Assembly: GCA_003014445.1 (NCBI GenBank)
Contig: PYGH01000010.1
Coordinates: forward strand, 1 to 64,000
Source: Fusobacterium naviforme
GTDB lineage: Bacteria > Bacillota > Clostridia > Lachnospirales > Lachnospiraceae
Direction: 5' to 3'
DNA: 64,000 nucleotides
Made by a program: the position numbers and the translations under genes. Below are positions 24,874-35,949 of the stretch, in pieces (positions within the stretch are counted from its first letter, which is position 1; each line of letters begins with the position of its first letter). The notes beneath the pieces were generated by a model, which was not told the origin of the DNA, did not search any database, and worked only from the letters and a program-made list of their open reading frames with translations.

Positions 24874-26412
24874 ATGAGACATTCCATACGGGTGCGCTTC
24901 ACCTGCCTGATCTTCTCAGTGCTGGCGGTGCTGGTCGGAATTGCCTTTATTCTGAACACCTGGGGACTTGAGGGCTTTTACCGGGCACAGAAGGTGAAGG
25001 ATATCGAGCGGGCATACGCGAGCATTAATACGGAAGTCATGCGGAACGGCAACAGGAGCGCACGAATTTCGCAGATTCTGAACGCATATTCCGATATCTA
25101 TAATATTACGATTGCGGTGATGGATTCCGCGGATTCCAGCCTGCTGCAATCCACCGAGCGGGGCAGCAGCTATCTGTTCCGCCGCGCGCAGAAGTACCTG
25201 TTCAACGGAAGCTTCCGCACACAGACCGCCGTGCTGGCGCAGACGGAGAACTACACGATCATCAGCGCCTATGACGATGAGAGCGATGCGGTCAATATCG
25301 ACTGCTTTGCGTACTGTGGCGACAACCAGACCATGCTGCTCATGACGACGCCGGTCTCCAATCTGAAGGAGAGTGTGATTCTGGCCAATCGCTTCCTGGG
25401 TTACATCGGGCTGCTCATACTTCTGGTGGGTGCTCTGATGGTCTTCTTTATGACGCGGCAGATCACGCGGCCCATCCAGCGCCTTGCGGCGCTCTCGAAG
25501 AAGATGGGCGGACTGGATTTCAGCGAGCGCTACTGCGGGAAGAGCAGGGATGAGATCGGCGTGCTCGGCAGCAATATGAATGCAATGGCAGAGAAGCTTG
25601 AGGAGACCATACGAAAGCTGAAGGAGGCCAATACAGAGCTGCAGGAGGATATCCGCCGCAAGGAGGAAATCGATGAGATGCGGAAGGCCTTTATTGCCAA
25701 TGTCTCGCACGAGCTGAAGACGCCGATTGCGCTGATTCAGGGCTATGCGGAGGGCCTGGATGACGGAGTCTGCGAGGATCCGGAGAACAGAAGATATTAT
25801 CTGAATGTCATCATTGATGAGGCGGGCAAGATGAACAGTCTTGTGAAGCAGCTGCTCACGCTCTCCAAGCTGGAATCCGGTGCCCCGGAGCTCTCCAGAG
25901 AGAATTTCGATCTGACGGAGCTGGTGCGCGGCGTGCTTCACGCCACAAAAATGATGGCGGAGAATCAGAGCGCTTCGGTCAGGGCTTCTTTTGTCGATGC
26001 CGTCTCAGGGGAGCAGGAGCTGCGCGTCCCGGTGCTGGTGAATGCGGATGAATTTAAGATCGAGGAGGTGCTGACAAACTATATAAGCAATGCGCTGCAC
26101 CACGTAAATGAGGGCGGAAGCATAACTGTCTCTGTGGAGCCCCGCGGGGAGCGTATCCGCCTGGCTGTATACAATACAGGCAGCAGCATCCCGGAGGAGG
26201 ATCTCCCCCATCTCTGGGATAAGTTCTACAAGGTTGATAAGGCGCATTCCCGCACATATGGAGGAAGCGGGATAGGCCTCTCCATCGTAAAGGCGATCAT
26301 GGAGGCGCACGGGATGCCCTATGGTGTTGAGAACTGTCCGGGAGGTGTGCGCTTCTTTGTTGAGCTGGAGGCTGTGAAGTCAGAGGCCGGCAATCACAAT
26401 CCGCAGCATTGA
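24874..26412 (+). CDS. Sensor histidine kinase
   Basis: A 512-residue membrane kinase paired with the upstream regulator. It has an N-terminal transmembrane helix (about 10-30), an extracellular sensing region of about 140 residues with no recognisable fold, a second helix (about 170-195), a HAMP region, the HisKA box FIANVSHELKTPIAL with phospho-acceptor near His279, and the ATPase domain with N box NYISNALHHV, DLPHLWDKFYK and SGIGLSIVKAI. This architecture resembles VanS/PhoR-type kinases. What it senses cannot be read from sequence. Confidence 0.92.
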   Translation: MRHSIRVRFTCLIFSVLAVLVGIAFILNTWGLEGFYRAQKVKDIERAYASINTEVMRNGNRSARISQILNAYSDIYNITIAVMDSADSSLLQSTERGSSYLFRRAQKYLFNGSFRTQTAVLAQTENYTIISAYDDESDAVNIDCFAYCGDNQTMLLMTTPVSNLKESVILANRFLGYIGLLILLVGALMVFFMTRQITRPIQRLAALSKKMGGLDFSERYCGKSRDEIGVLGSNMNAMAEKLEETIRKLKEANTELQEDIRRKEEIDEMRKAFIANVSHELKTPIALIQGYAEGLDDGVCEDPENRRYYLNVIIDEAGKMNSLVKQLLTLSKLESGAPELSRENFDLTELVRGVLHATKMMAENQSASVRASFVDAVSGEQELRVPVLVNADEFKIEEVLTNYISNALHHVNEGGSITVSVEPRGERIRLAVYNTGSSIPEEDLPHLWDKFYKVDKAHSRTYGGSGIGLSIVKAIMEAHGMPYGVENCPGGVRFFVELEAVKSEAGNHNPQH

Positions 26413-26605
26413 GCCGCGGAATTTGGGCATTATTACCCTCGTTTTCCCCTTTCCTCTGTGCTATACTGGGACCTGCCGCATACCGCATATATAGTTCCAT
26501 AAAAACGAACAATCACTACATATGGTAGAAACAGAGAAAAATAGCCTGGAAGTTTGTAGAAAAATGCCTATTTCTATTTTATGACAACTGCGGTATGATG
26601 AGGAA

Positions 26606-26653
26606 GCACAAAATATAAGGCCTCTGCAGGGAGGTATACACTATATTTAGTAT
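26606..26653 (+). promoter_or_regulatory. Tandem NrdR boxes upstream of nrdD
   Basis: The second box, ACACTATATTTAGTAT (26638-26653), fits the NrdR consensus ACACWATATNTWGTGT at 13 to 14 of 16 positions. The first, GCACAAAATATAAGGC (26606-26621), is weaker. They start exactly 32 bases apart, the three-helical-turn spacing typical of NrdR pairs upstream of ribonucleotide reductase genes. Confidence 0.7.
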
Positions 26654-26711
26654 CTAGAGCAGGTCGGCTTCGCTGAAGGGAGCTCCTTTGGCGCAGGACA
26701 GGGGGAGAGCA

Positions 26712-28943
26712 ATGGAGACAAGCGTAAAAACCAATGTCATCAAGAGAAACGGTCAGGAAGTAAGCTTTGATGTGATGAAGATTGTCAATGCGATTGATGC
26801 CGCCAATAAGGAGGTGGATCGCATTCATCAGCTGAATGTCTATCAGATTCAGGCCATCGCAGACAAGATTGCGGGTGAGGTGGCAAGAACCACGCACGCG
26901 GTCAATGTCGAGGACATTCAGGAGATGGTCGAGACGGGCATCATGGAGATGCGCGGCTTTGAGGTCGCGCAGAAGTATATCCGCTATCGCTACAGGCGGA
27001 ACCTCGCCAGAAAGGCGAATACGACAGATGAGGGAATACTCTCGCTGATTGATCAGGCAAATGAGGAGGTCAAGCAGGAGAATTCCAACAAGAATCCGGT
27101 CATCAATTCCACGCAGCGCGACTACATGGCGGGCGAGGTATCCAAGGACCTCACAAAGCGAATTCTGCTGCCGCAGGAGATCGTCTCCGCGCATGAGCAG
27201 GGCATCATCCACTTTCACGATTCCGACTACTATGCGCAGCGGGAGCACAACTGCGATCTCATCAATCTGGAGGATATGCTGCAGAACGGAACAGTCATCA
27301 GTGAGACTCTGATTGAGCGTCCGCACAGCTTTTTCACTGCCTGCAATGTCACCACGCAGATTGTGGCGCAGGTCGCCTCCAATCAGTACGGCGGTCAGTC
27401 CTTCACACTCTCGCATCTCGCGCCCTTTGTGGACGTGAGCCGTCAGAAGATCCGCAAGGCAGTGCTGGAGGAGCGGGAGCTCTGCGGTGAATCCACGGAT
27501 GATGCGATTATCTCGAAGATTGTGGAGCGCCGTCTCGCAGAGGAAATCCGCAGCGGAATTCAGACAATTCAGTATCAGCTCATCACGCTTATGACCTGCA
27601 ACGGGCAGGCGCCCTTTGTCACAATGTTCATGTATCTTGACGAGGTGCCGGAGGGAAGAACCAGAGATGACCTTGCCGCCATCATCCGTGAGGTTCTGTT
27701 ACAGAGAATGCGCGGCGTGAAGAATGAAAAGGGAGTCTGGATCACCCCGGCTTTCCCGAAGCTCATCTATGTACTGGATGAGGATAATATCACGGAGGAC
27801 GCACCCTACTGGAGTCTCACGGAGCTCGCCGCGGAGTGCACCGCAAGGCGCTTGGTTCCGGACTATATCTCCGCGAAGAAGATGAAGGAATATAAAAACG
27901 GCGATGTGTATCCCTGCATGGGCTGCCGCTCCTTCCTCACCCCGGACGACAGGGGACTCGGTGAGAACGGAGCACACAAGTATTACGGGCGCTTCAATCA
28001 GGGCGTCGTCACCATCAACCTCGTGGACGTCGCCTGCTCCTCCTACGGAGATATGGACAAGTTCTGGAAGATACTGGACGAGCGCCTGGAGCTCTGCCAC
28101 AGAGCCCTGCGCTGCCGCCATGAGCGCCTCATGGGAACTGTCTCCGATGTCGCTCCCATACTCTGGCAGCACGGCGCGCTGGCGCGCCTCAAGAAGGGTG
28201 AGACCATCGACAGGCTGCTTTTTGACAACTACTCGACGATCTCTCTCGGCTATGCGGGACTCTATGAGATGTGCATGCGCATGACCGGAAAGAGTCACAC
28301 GGATCCGGAGGCGAAGCCCTTCGCGCTGGCGGTCATGAAGCGGCTGAACGACAAGTGTGCGGAGTGGAGAGCTGCGGAGCGCATCAGCTATTCTCTCTAC
28401 GGGACGCCGATGGAGTCTACCACCTACAAGTTTGCAAAGTGCCTGCAGAAGCGCTTCGGCATCATCAAGAATGTCACGGATAAGAATTACATCACAAACA
28501 GCTATCACGTCCACGTCACAGAGAAGATCGACGCCTTCAAGAAGCTGAACTTTGAGGCGGAGTTCCAGAAGCTCTCTCCGGGCGGCGCGATCAGCTATGT
28601 CGAGGTTCCGAATATGCAGAACAATATTCCGGCTGTCCTCTCTGTGATGCGCTATATCTACGACAACATCATGTACGCTGAGCTGAACACAAAGAGCGAT
28701 TACTGCCAGGTCTGCGGCTACGACGGGGAGATTAAGATCCGTGAGAACGAGAACGGCAAGCTGATCTGGGAGTGCCCGAACTGCGGAAACCACGATCAGG
28801 AGAAGATGTTTGTCGCGAGACGCACCTGCGGCTACATTGGGACGCAGTTCTGGAATCAGGGCAGAACGCAGGAGATCCGGGACAGAGTGCTTCATGTGTC
28901 CAGCCCGAAGCTCTCGGTCGGCTGCAAGAGTACCGCGGAATAA
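26712..28943 (+). CDS. nrdD: Anaerobic (class III) ribonucleoside-triphosphate reductase
   Basis: A 743-residue glycyl-radical enzyme making deoxynucleotides without oxygen. The N-terminal ATP-cone (VIKRNGQEVSFDVMKIVNA) provides allosteric control. The C-terminus has the zinc site (CQVCG and CPNCG) and the glycyl-radical motif RTCGYIG with the radical Gly near residue 706. The open frame starts at 26688, but the ATG at 26712 behind GGGGGAGAG gives the conserved start. Its activase NrdG follows after 170 bases. Upstream NrdR boxes predict repression when dATP is plentiful. Confidence 0.95.
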   Translation: METSVKTNVIKRNGQEVSFDVMKIVNAIDAANKEVDRIHQLNVYQIQAIADKIAGEVARTTHAVNVEDIQEMVETGIMEMRGFEVAQKYIRYRYRRNLARKANTTDEGILSLIDQANEEVKQENSNKNPVINSTQRDYMAGEVSKDLTKRILLPQEIVSAHEQGIIHFHDSDYYAQREHNCDLINLEDMLQNGTVISETLIERPHSFFTACNVTTQIVAQVASNQYGGQSFTLSHLAPFVDVSRQKIRKAVLEERELCGESTDDAIISKIVERRLAEEIRSGIQTIQYQLITLMTCNGQAPFVTMFMYLDEVPEGRTRDDLAAIIREVLLQRMRGVKNEKGVWITPAFPKLIYVLDEDNITEDAPYWSLTELAAECTARRLVPDYISAKKMKEYKNGDVYPCMGCRSFLTPDDRGLGENGAHKYYGRFNQGVVTINLVDVACSSYGDMDKFWKILDERLELCHRALRCRHERLMGTVSDVAPILWQHGALARLKKGETIDRLLFDNYSTISLGYAGLYEMCMRMTGKSHTDPEAKPFALAVMKRLNDKCAEWRAAERISYSLYGTPMESTTYKFAKCLQKRFGIIKNVTDKNYITNSYHVHVTEKIDAFKKLNFEAEFQKLSPGGAISYVEVPNMQNNIPAVLSVMRYIYDNIMYAELNTKSDYCQVCGYDGEIKIRENENGKLIWECPNCGNHDQEKMFVARRTCGYIGTQFWNQGRTQEIRDRVLHVSSPKLSVGCKSTAE

Positions 28944-29113
28944 GAGCCTGCCCGGAGCTCTGTTTGGGATTCGGAAGGCAGAGGGAAGAGGAGGCTGCGA
29001 GAGCGGTCTCTTCTTTAATCCTATAGAAAACCTTTCCGGGATTTCTTACAGGGTTCCCAGGAAGGCAGTGAACTTTCTGCTCTGTGAGAGAATAAGGAAA
29101 AGAGGAGCAGAAT

Positions 29114-29662
29114 ATGAATTATGGTCAGGTGTTTTACGCAGATATGGCAAATGGCATCGGCTGCCGCATCTCTCTGTTTGTGAGTGGCTGCACGCATCAC
29201 TGCGCGGAGTGCTTCAATCAGGAAACCTGGGACTTTCAGTATGGGCTGCCCTTTGATCGGGCGGCGGAGGATGATATCATTGAGAATCTGAAGCCCTCCT
29301 ATATTGACGGGCTCTCTCTGCTCGGCGGGGAGCCCATGGAGCTCTCCAATCAGGCGGTGCTGCGGCCCTTTCTGGAGCGGGTGAAGCGGGAGAGTCCGCA
29401 CTCCACGGTCTGGATCTACTCCGGCTACACCTGGGAAGAGCTGAATGACGAAACAAATCGCCGCTGTCACAGCTCGGACACGGCGGCGATACTTGAGATG
29501 ACAGATATACTTGTGGATGGAGAGTTCGACAGGACAAAAAAGGATCTGAGCCTACGCTTCCGCGGCAGCAGTAACCAGCGCGTCATCGACGTACAGGAGA
29601 GTCTGAAGCAGGGGAAGCCGGTGCTCTCCGGATACGGAGAAAAGAAAAGACCCGGGGAGTGA
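29114..29662 (+). CDS. nrdG: Anaerobic ribonucleotide reductase activating enzyme
   Basis: A 182-residue radical SAM activase that generates the glycyl radical on NrdD. The cluster motif SGCTHHCAECFN (Cys26, Cys30, Cys33) and GLSLLGGEPM are present, with length normal for the family. It has its own ribosome site (AGAGGAG). No terminator is seen between nrdD and nrdG, so one transcript is likely. Confidence 0.95.
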   Translation: MNYGQVFYADMANGIGCRISLFVSGCTHHCAECFNQETWDFQYGLPFDRAAEDDIIENLKPSYIDGLSLLGGEPMELSNQAVLRPFLERVKRESPHSTVWIYSGYTWEELNDETNRRCHSSDTAAILEMTDILVDGEFDRTKKDLSLRFRGSSNQRVIDVQESLKQGKPVLSGYGEKKRPGE

Positions 29663-29668
29663 CTCCGC

Positions 29669-30097
29669 TCAGTTGCTGTTGATAAGATATAGACCGACCA
29701 TGCAGACCAGAATACCCATGATTTTTTTCGGAGTGATTGCCTCGTGGTAGAAGAGGACGCCGATCAGAACCAGCACAACTGCGAGTATGGAGGCATACAC
29801 CAGCTCGCCAGAGCTCACATTCCAGCCGACCTTGTACATATAGATGGTTCCTGCCTCCAGTCCGACCAGAGAGACGCCGAGTGCCAGGCTGGTCCAGTTC
29901 AGCGCGTGGTATTCGTGCAGGAGATCACCGCCGCGGTTCAGGCCAAAGTAGAGCAGCAGAGAGGCAGTCGCACTCACGAGATAGGTCACAATGAGCGCCG
30001 CAAGCGGATTGATATTTTCCGGTGTAGACTTGGAACAGACATGGTAGACGATATTGGAGAGAACAATCAGTGCAATCGGACCGTAGTATGTGAGCAT
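29669..30097 (-). CDS. EamA-type half-length membrane transporter
   Basis: A 142-residue membrane protein with four to five hydrophobic helices, ending LVCMVGLYLINSN. The pattern YHEAITPKKIMGILV is the typical end of an EamA/DMT repeat, and the length matches single-repeat members that act as dimers, like small multidrug resistance proteins. The start follows GGAGG. It is convergent with nrdG and divergent from eno. Substrate unknown. Confidence 0.8.
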   Translation of the reverse strand: MLTYYGPIALIVLSNIVYHVCSKSTPENINPLAALIVTYLVSATASLLLYFGLNRGGDLLHEYHALNWTSLALGVSLVGLEAGTIYMYKVGWNVSSGELVYASILAVVLVLIGVLFYHEAITPKKIMGILVCMVGLYLINSN

Positions 30098-30234
30098 AAG
30101 GCCTCCGCGATAGAATTAAGAAAAACAACTGCCGGGCAGCTTTGCTGTCTGCCCTGATAAGACGTGTGCAGTAAGGATGCTTATCCGGCGATTATAACAC
30201 AGTGCAGATTTGCCGGTCAAATTTCAGAAATAAT

Positions 30235-30262
30235 TTTACAATGCGCGGGATTGTGCTATACT
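30235..30262 (+). promoter_or_regulatory. Promoter of eno
   Basis: TTTACA (30235-30240), 16-base spacer, TATACT (30257-30262) preceded by TGC, giving an extended -10. Confidence 0.75.
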
Positions 30263-30311
30263 GTGATAGAATTAACAAAGCCACTGAGACTCAGAGTCTG
30301 GAATCAGGTAA

Positions 30312-31667
<1,356 letters not shown>

Positions 31668-31711
31668 GAGGCGGCACACAGCAGAGCTTTGACAGGAAAT
31701 GAAACAGACAG

Positions 31712-31746
31712 AGGCAGGAACTTCACACAGGAGCTCCTGCCTTTGT
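31712..31746 (+). terminator. Rho-independent terminator after eno
   Basis: AGGCAGGA (31712-31719) pairs with TCCTGCCT (31735-31742), followed by TTGT. Confidence 0.75.
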
Positions 31747-31779
31747 CATACAGGAAATGCCCCTTTTTATAAATGGAAC

Positions 31780-31807
31780 TTGCGTTTTCCGACAGATGTG
31801 TTAATAT
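31780..31807 (+). promoter_or_regulatory. Promoter of the large surface-protein gene
   Basis: TTGCGT (31780-31785), 16-base spacer, TAATAT (31802-31807). The predicted transcript start falls at the edge of the hairpin at 31817. Confidence 0.55.
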
Positions 31808-31816
31808 TGATTAGGC

Positions 31817-31848
31817 AAAGCTAACTTAAATCCCTTGGTTAGCTTTTT
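31817..31848 (+). terminator. Terminator-like hairpin in the 5' leader of the surface-protein gene
   Basis: AAAGCTAAC (31817-31825) pairs perfectly with GTTAGCTTT (31838-31846) and is followed by TTCT. It lies between the promoter and the ATG at 31891, so it is either an attenuator or a 5' stabilising stem. Confidence 0.65.
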
Positions 31849-31890
31849 CTAATGAAAGTAAGCAAAAGAAAATAAAGAGGGGAGTAAGGT

Positions 31891-34800
31891 ATGAAGTTAA
31901 GAAGTGTTTTATCTAAGCTGCTGTGCGGCTGCCTCGCGACGTCCATGCTGAGCACGTCCGTGGTCGCGCCGGTCTTTGCGGCGGGAAGGGGGGCAGGGAG
32001 TCGGGCCGCCTCATCAGAGGAAGCACAGGCAGAAATGCCGGATTTTGATGCGGCAGTCTCCGGTGCGGCACTGATTCCGGACGGAGAAGACGAGGCGGCA
32101 GAGGAGTCTTTTGAGATTGCCAGTGCTGCAAATGCAGAGAGCAGGCAGAGGCGAGAGAGAGGCGGCGCATTGGCTGCGGAGTCTATTAGGGGCGATGGTG
32201 ATGTGACAGAGGAGGCTGCAGAGCAGGTGACGGTCAGATTCTCTGTGAAGGGGAACGGATATCTGAAGTACAGGACAGCGGAGGGCGGCGAGGAGCAGGA
32301 ATTTCGTCCGACGACTGAAAATGCAGAGCTGGAGATTAGTATTCCTTCGGGACTCAAGCTGGACAGAGCTCCGGTCAAAACTGCTACAGACGATAACGAA
32401 AACTACTTGCTGCTCTATTGGGAGCTGTGGAGCAATACGAAGAATGAGTGGCAGAAGCTTTCAAAGCTCAAGCAGTCTCCCAACACGCTGGAGCTAGTGA
32501 GCGGTATGAGACTCAGAGCTGTATTTTCTTCCATGGCGGATCAGGGATATCTCTATATCAAGCCGATTGAGAAGAAGGATGATGCAGAGCTCACAGAGGA
32601 GATGCTTTTTGCAGCCGTCTACAACGAAAGCAAACGACAGGATATCAGGAGCTTTCGTTTTGATCAGAAGCTGGTGAAGAAAGGTCTTTTAGCGGACGGA
32701 GAGGTAGAAAAGACAGTTTCCCTTCCGGTCACGGTTGTCTATAAAGATTTTTCTACCGATGAAAAGACGGTCAAGATCCATATCACCCCCGGAGAGAAGC
32801 AGGCGGAGCCGGAGCTGCCGAAGCCGGATCCGGGACAGGATGCGGAGGAGCTGCTGGGCTTTGAGAGCGCCTTCGCCATGAGACAGACCGGAGAGGACAA
32901 AATCCTGCCGAATTTCACACTTCGCTGGCTGACACCGGAGAAGGTGGATTACTATCGCGTCACAGTCGATCGGACGGTTGAGGAGAAGTTCATTCCGACA
33001 GAGAAGGGCAGAAATTTTGAGGGTCAGAACACGATCTTTAATACCCTCTTCGACAGTGATTTCAATTTTGAACTGAAGGACAGCGAGCAGCGCTTCCCGG
33101 TGCGCGTTGAGGCTTATCTGGGAACAGAGTGCATCGCAAAAACAGAGAAGGAACTGGTGGCGCCGGAGAGGGCCAAAATCGAGTCGATTACCGTGAATGG
33201 GGATCCCATTGAACGTGAGATGCAGTTTCATGCACCGCTGGAGGTTCAGCTGAAGCTCAATGCGGAGCTCATGAAGAAGTCGGCAGAGAACCACATCACC
33301 CTCGAGCACGGCGAAAATAAGATTCGTACAGAGCTGGAGTTCGGAGAGAAGAGCGTTACTCTGCGGCCCATAGAGGCGCTGCGGCAGGGGGAGCGATACA
33401 CGCTGAAGATTGGCAGCTGGCTCCGGACCGAGGACCAGCGCTCCTTCCTCGAAAAAGAAGAGAGCTACATCCTTGAAGTAAAGAAGGAGGCGCATGCCGA
33501 GCCGCTTAAGCTGGCACAGCTTCTGGTGAATAATGACCCGGGGAAGGATCTTCTGAAAACACCGGACTATAAGCTGCAGACCGGGGACACGGGGCTCAGT
33601 CTCTACTTCAACCAGCCGGTATCCTTTGAGCATCTGGAAGAAGGAGACGTCAGCTTCCAGGGCAAGGGCATATGGCTCAGCAAGAAGGGGGCGGGTATCA
33701 ATGACACAACCCGGCTCATGGGAGGAAAGCTTTTCCTCCGGGAGCTGGATGGAAAGCAGGTATCCTGTGTGAGCTTTCAGATGGCAGGCAAGGCGGCACA
33801 TGTGGAATCGCAGGTGGAGCCGCTGGATGCAAACAGCTGCTACATTCTGCACATTGATGAGAAGATCGTCTCTGCGGCAGGTCAGCCGATCGAGGGCGGA
33901 TTTACGAAGGAAATCTGCACCGGAGCGGTGGCGGCAAAGAGCTACACGATGGAAATCGGCAATGCAGAATTCATAGAACCCGCATCAAAAGAGCTGAAGC
34001 AGCAGATCCCCGCCGGAGCCAGAGTGCGGATCCGGGCAGCAAAGAAGGAAGGTCAGGAATTTATAGCCTGGTATCTGAGTGCTCTTCTGCAAGAGGAAGC
34101 GCCGGAGACTTATCGGGAGCTTCTTCGTCAGCAGAGCAATCCGGAGCTCAGCTTTACCATGCCGAAGACCGACCTGTATCTGTCACCGGATTACCGGAAG
34201 CCGCAGGGAGGCGGGCAGGAGACAGAGCAGAAGGAGCAGACAGAGCTGGAGAAGTTTTTGCAGGAGAAGAATGTGATCCCGGGCGCGGAGGTTCTTGAGC
34301 GAAGGGCCGCGGCTGAGGGGCTGAAGGTTCTGCTGTTGAAGAAGCGCTATCTGCTGCTTCAGAAGGCGGAGACTGTGTGCGGTCTCTCCGTCAATGCAGA
34401 GGGGATGCTCTTTGGCGTTGCAGCCGTGGCAGACTGGAAGGCAGGAGAACTGAAAAGAGAGATCAGAATTCCGGTGCAGCTGAAGCAGACGGAGGCCGCA
34501 CTTGAGCTCAGCGATGATCTGCTGAACGGAGGAAAGGGAGATCTAGCAGTGCCGCTTCAGCTCTATGTCCCGGTGACGATACTCCGCGATGAGAACCGGA
34601 ACGGCAGAGCAGATCTCTCGGAGCAGGGAGGCAAGACGAATGCGGAGCGCATTGCAGAGATCAAGGAACAGATTCAATTCCGGCAGCTCACGCTGAAGGA
34701 GAATCAGCCGGTTCCGGAGCATGAGGAGGAAGTGCTCAGCGTGCTGAAGCTTCCGCGGAATGTGGAGCTCATCGCGGCACCCGAGACCTGCGGGCTGTCT

Positions 34801-35835
34801 CTCTCTGCGGACGGAAACATCAGCGGTGTACCGGATGTAGTGGACTGGAATGCGGGAGAGCGCATTCGCGTGATCACGATTCCCGTTGAGCTGGAGATCA
34901 TTTCAGGAAATGAGGCAGAGGCGGGACTTTCGTTCCGCTATCCTGTCACTGTTGTCATAGAGCGAGGCGAGCTGAACCGGGCAAATGTACTGATTTCCGA
35001 GGATGTGGCGAACAGGCTGGCGGTTTATGGCATCGTTATGGACGGGCAGGCAATTTTCCAGCCGGAGTCCGCAGCCTGGTACGAAGCAGTCTATAAGGGA
35101 AATGCAAAGGTTCAGCGACTGGTCGGAAAGGAGTGGCAGGAGCTGCCAAAATCAGAGTACAGATTTAATCCGGCGGCAAAGACCATTACCTTTGCGGGAA
35201 GGCTGCTGAAGACCGGCGATCTGCTTCGCATTGCCGTTCAGAATTATGAGGATATCTGGATGAAGCTTGTGAATCCTGAGGATCACAGGGACAGTGAAGG
35301 TAACATTCCGCCGGTTGCACTTTATCTTCTCGATGAGAATCCACTGACAGGGCAGCAGGGAGAGAAGCCCGCGCCGAAGCCGGAGAAGAAGGAACCTGAG
35401 AAGAAGCCCGCGCCGAAGCCGGAGAAGAAGCCGGACGGTGGAAGCGCCGGAAGCTCCGGTGGTACACACAGCAGGCACAGAAGAGGCTCAGGTGGCGGTG
35501 GCGGCGGACATGCGGCGACTGCGAACCGGAGTACCGCCGGCAGTCAGCTGAGAGTACTTCCGGATACCAGCGGGAGCTGGGTGAAGAATCCGGAGGGCGG
35601 CTGGAAGTTTACCGATCCGCTCGGTCAGGTCTACCGCAACTGGTGGATCGTATCCGGTAACCGCTGGTATTACGCCGGGAATGACGGAAATCTTCTGTAT
35701 GGCTGGCAGTTTATTGGCGGGCGCTGGTACTATTTCTCAAAGTATCTTCTGAACGGAAATCCGCAGGGGGCTCTGCTCACCAGCACAGTTACACCGGACG
35801 GTTATCTGGTGGATGAAAACGGGAGATGGAACTGA
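31891..35835 (+). CDS. Large secreted cell-surface protein with choline-binding-type C-terminal repeats
   Basis: This 1314-residue protein begins with a signal peptide (cut probably after VVAPVFA near residue 30). The long middle is beta-rich and unassigned. Two related segments recur: about 812-865 and 951-1003, both with CGLS(V/L)(N/S)A(E/D)G followed by GVxxVxDWxAGE and a run of beta residues, like the Rib/alpha or Ig-like modules of surface proteins. Between them DENRNGRADLSE (about 899) looks like a calcium-binding EF-hand loop. Then comes a Lys/Pro/Glu linker (EKPAPKPEKK repeats, about 1158-1182), a Gly-rich stretch, and C-terminal GNRWYYAGNDGNLLYGWQF-type wall-binding repeats. A surface adhesin or matrix protein is likely; no enzyme domain is seen. 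Confidence 0.8.
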   Translation: MKLRSVLSKLLCGCLATSMLSTSVVAPVFAAGRGAGSRAASSEEAQAEMPDFDAAVSGAALIPDGEDEAAEESFEIASAANAESRQRRERGGALAAESIRGDGDVTEEAAEQVTVRFSVKGNGYLKYRTAEGGEEQEFRPTTENAELEISIPSGLKLDRAPVKTATDDNENYLLLYWELWSNTKNEWQKLSKLKQSPNTLELVSGMRLRAVFSSMADQGYLYIKPIEKKDDAELTEEMLFAAVYNESKRQDIRSFRFDQKLVKKGLLADGEVEKTVSLPVTVVYKDFSTDEKTVKIHITPGEKQAEPELPKPDPGQDAEELLGFESAFAMRQTGEDKILPNFTLRWLTPEKVDYYRVTVDRTVEEKFIPTEKGRNFEGQNTIFNTLFDSDFNFELKDSEQRFPVRVEAYLGTECIAKTEKELVAPERAKIESITVNGDPIEREMQFHAPLEVQLKLNAELMKKSAENHITLEHGENKIRTELEFGEKSVTLRPIEALRQGERYTLKIGSWLRTEDQRSFLEKEESYILEVKKEAHAEPLKLAQLLVNNDPGKDLLKTPDYKLQTGDTGLSLYFNQPVSFEHLEEGDVSFQGKGIWLSKKGAGINDTTRLMGGKLFLRELDGKQVSCVSFQMAGKAAHVESQVEPLDANSCYILHIDEKIVSAAGQPIEGGFTKEICTGAVAAKSYTMEIGNAEFIEPASKELKQQIPAGARVRIRAAKKEGQEFIAWYLSALLQEEAPETYRELLRQQSNPELSFTMPKTDLYLSPDYRKPQGGGQETEQKEQTELEKFLQEKNVIPGAEVLERRAAAEGLKVLLLKKRYLLLQKAETVCGLSVNAEGMLFGVAAVADWKAGELKREIRIPVQLKQTEAALELSDDLLNGGKGDLAVPLQLYVPVTILRDENRNGRADLSEQGGKTNAERIAEIKEQIQFRQLTLKENQPVPEHEEEVLSVLKLPRNVELIAAPETCGLSLSADGNISGVPDVVDWNAGERIRVITIPVELEIISGNEAEAGLSFRYPVTVVIERGELNRANVLISEDVANRLAVYGIVMDGQAIFQPESAAWYEAVYKGNAKVQRLVGKEWQELPKSEYRFNPAAKTITFAGRLLKTGDLLRIAVQNYEDIWMKLVNPEDHRDSEGNIPPVALYLLDENPLTGQQGEKPAPKPEKKEPEKKPAPKPEKKPDGGSAGSSGGTHSRHRRGSGGGGGGHAATANRSTAGSQLRVLPDTSGSWVKNPEGGWKFTDPLGQVYRNWWIVSGNRWYYAGNDGNLLYGWQFIGGRWYYFSKYLLNGNPQGALLTSTVTPDGYLVDENGRWN

Positions 35836-35896
35836 GAGACAGTGGTATCGTAGAATCGGCAAAATAGATAGAACTGATATAACAGAAGGACACAGA

Positions 35897-35935
35897 AAAT
35901 GCCCATCAGCTGAGTTTCAATAGCTGATGGGCATT
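35897..35935 (+). terminator. Strong terminator after the surface-protein gene
   Basis: AAATGCCCATCAGCT (35897-35911) pairs perfectly with AGCTGATGGGCATTT (35922-35936). It can act for transcripts from either side. Confidence 0.85.
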
Positions 35936-35949
35936 TCTTAGTTCTTTCC

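Noticed and set aside
24916-25941. 341-codon open frame opposite the histidine kinase
   Set aside because: Antisense shadow; the plus-strand kinase has all catalytic motifs.
27699-28895. 398-codon open frame opposite nrdD
   Set aside because: Antisense shadow of a conserved enzyme with a complete active site.
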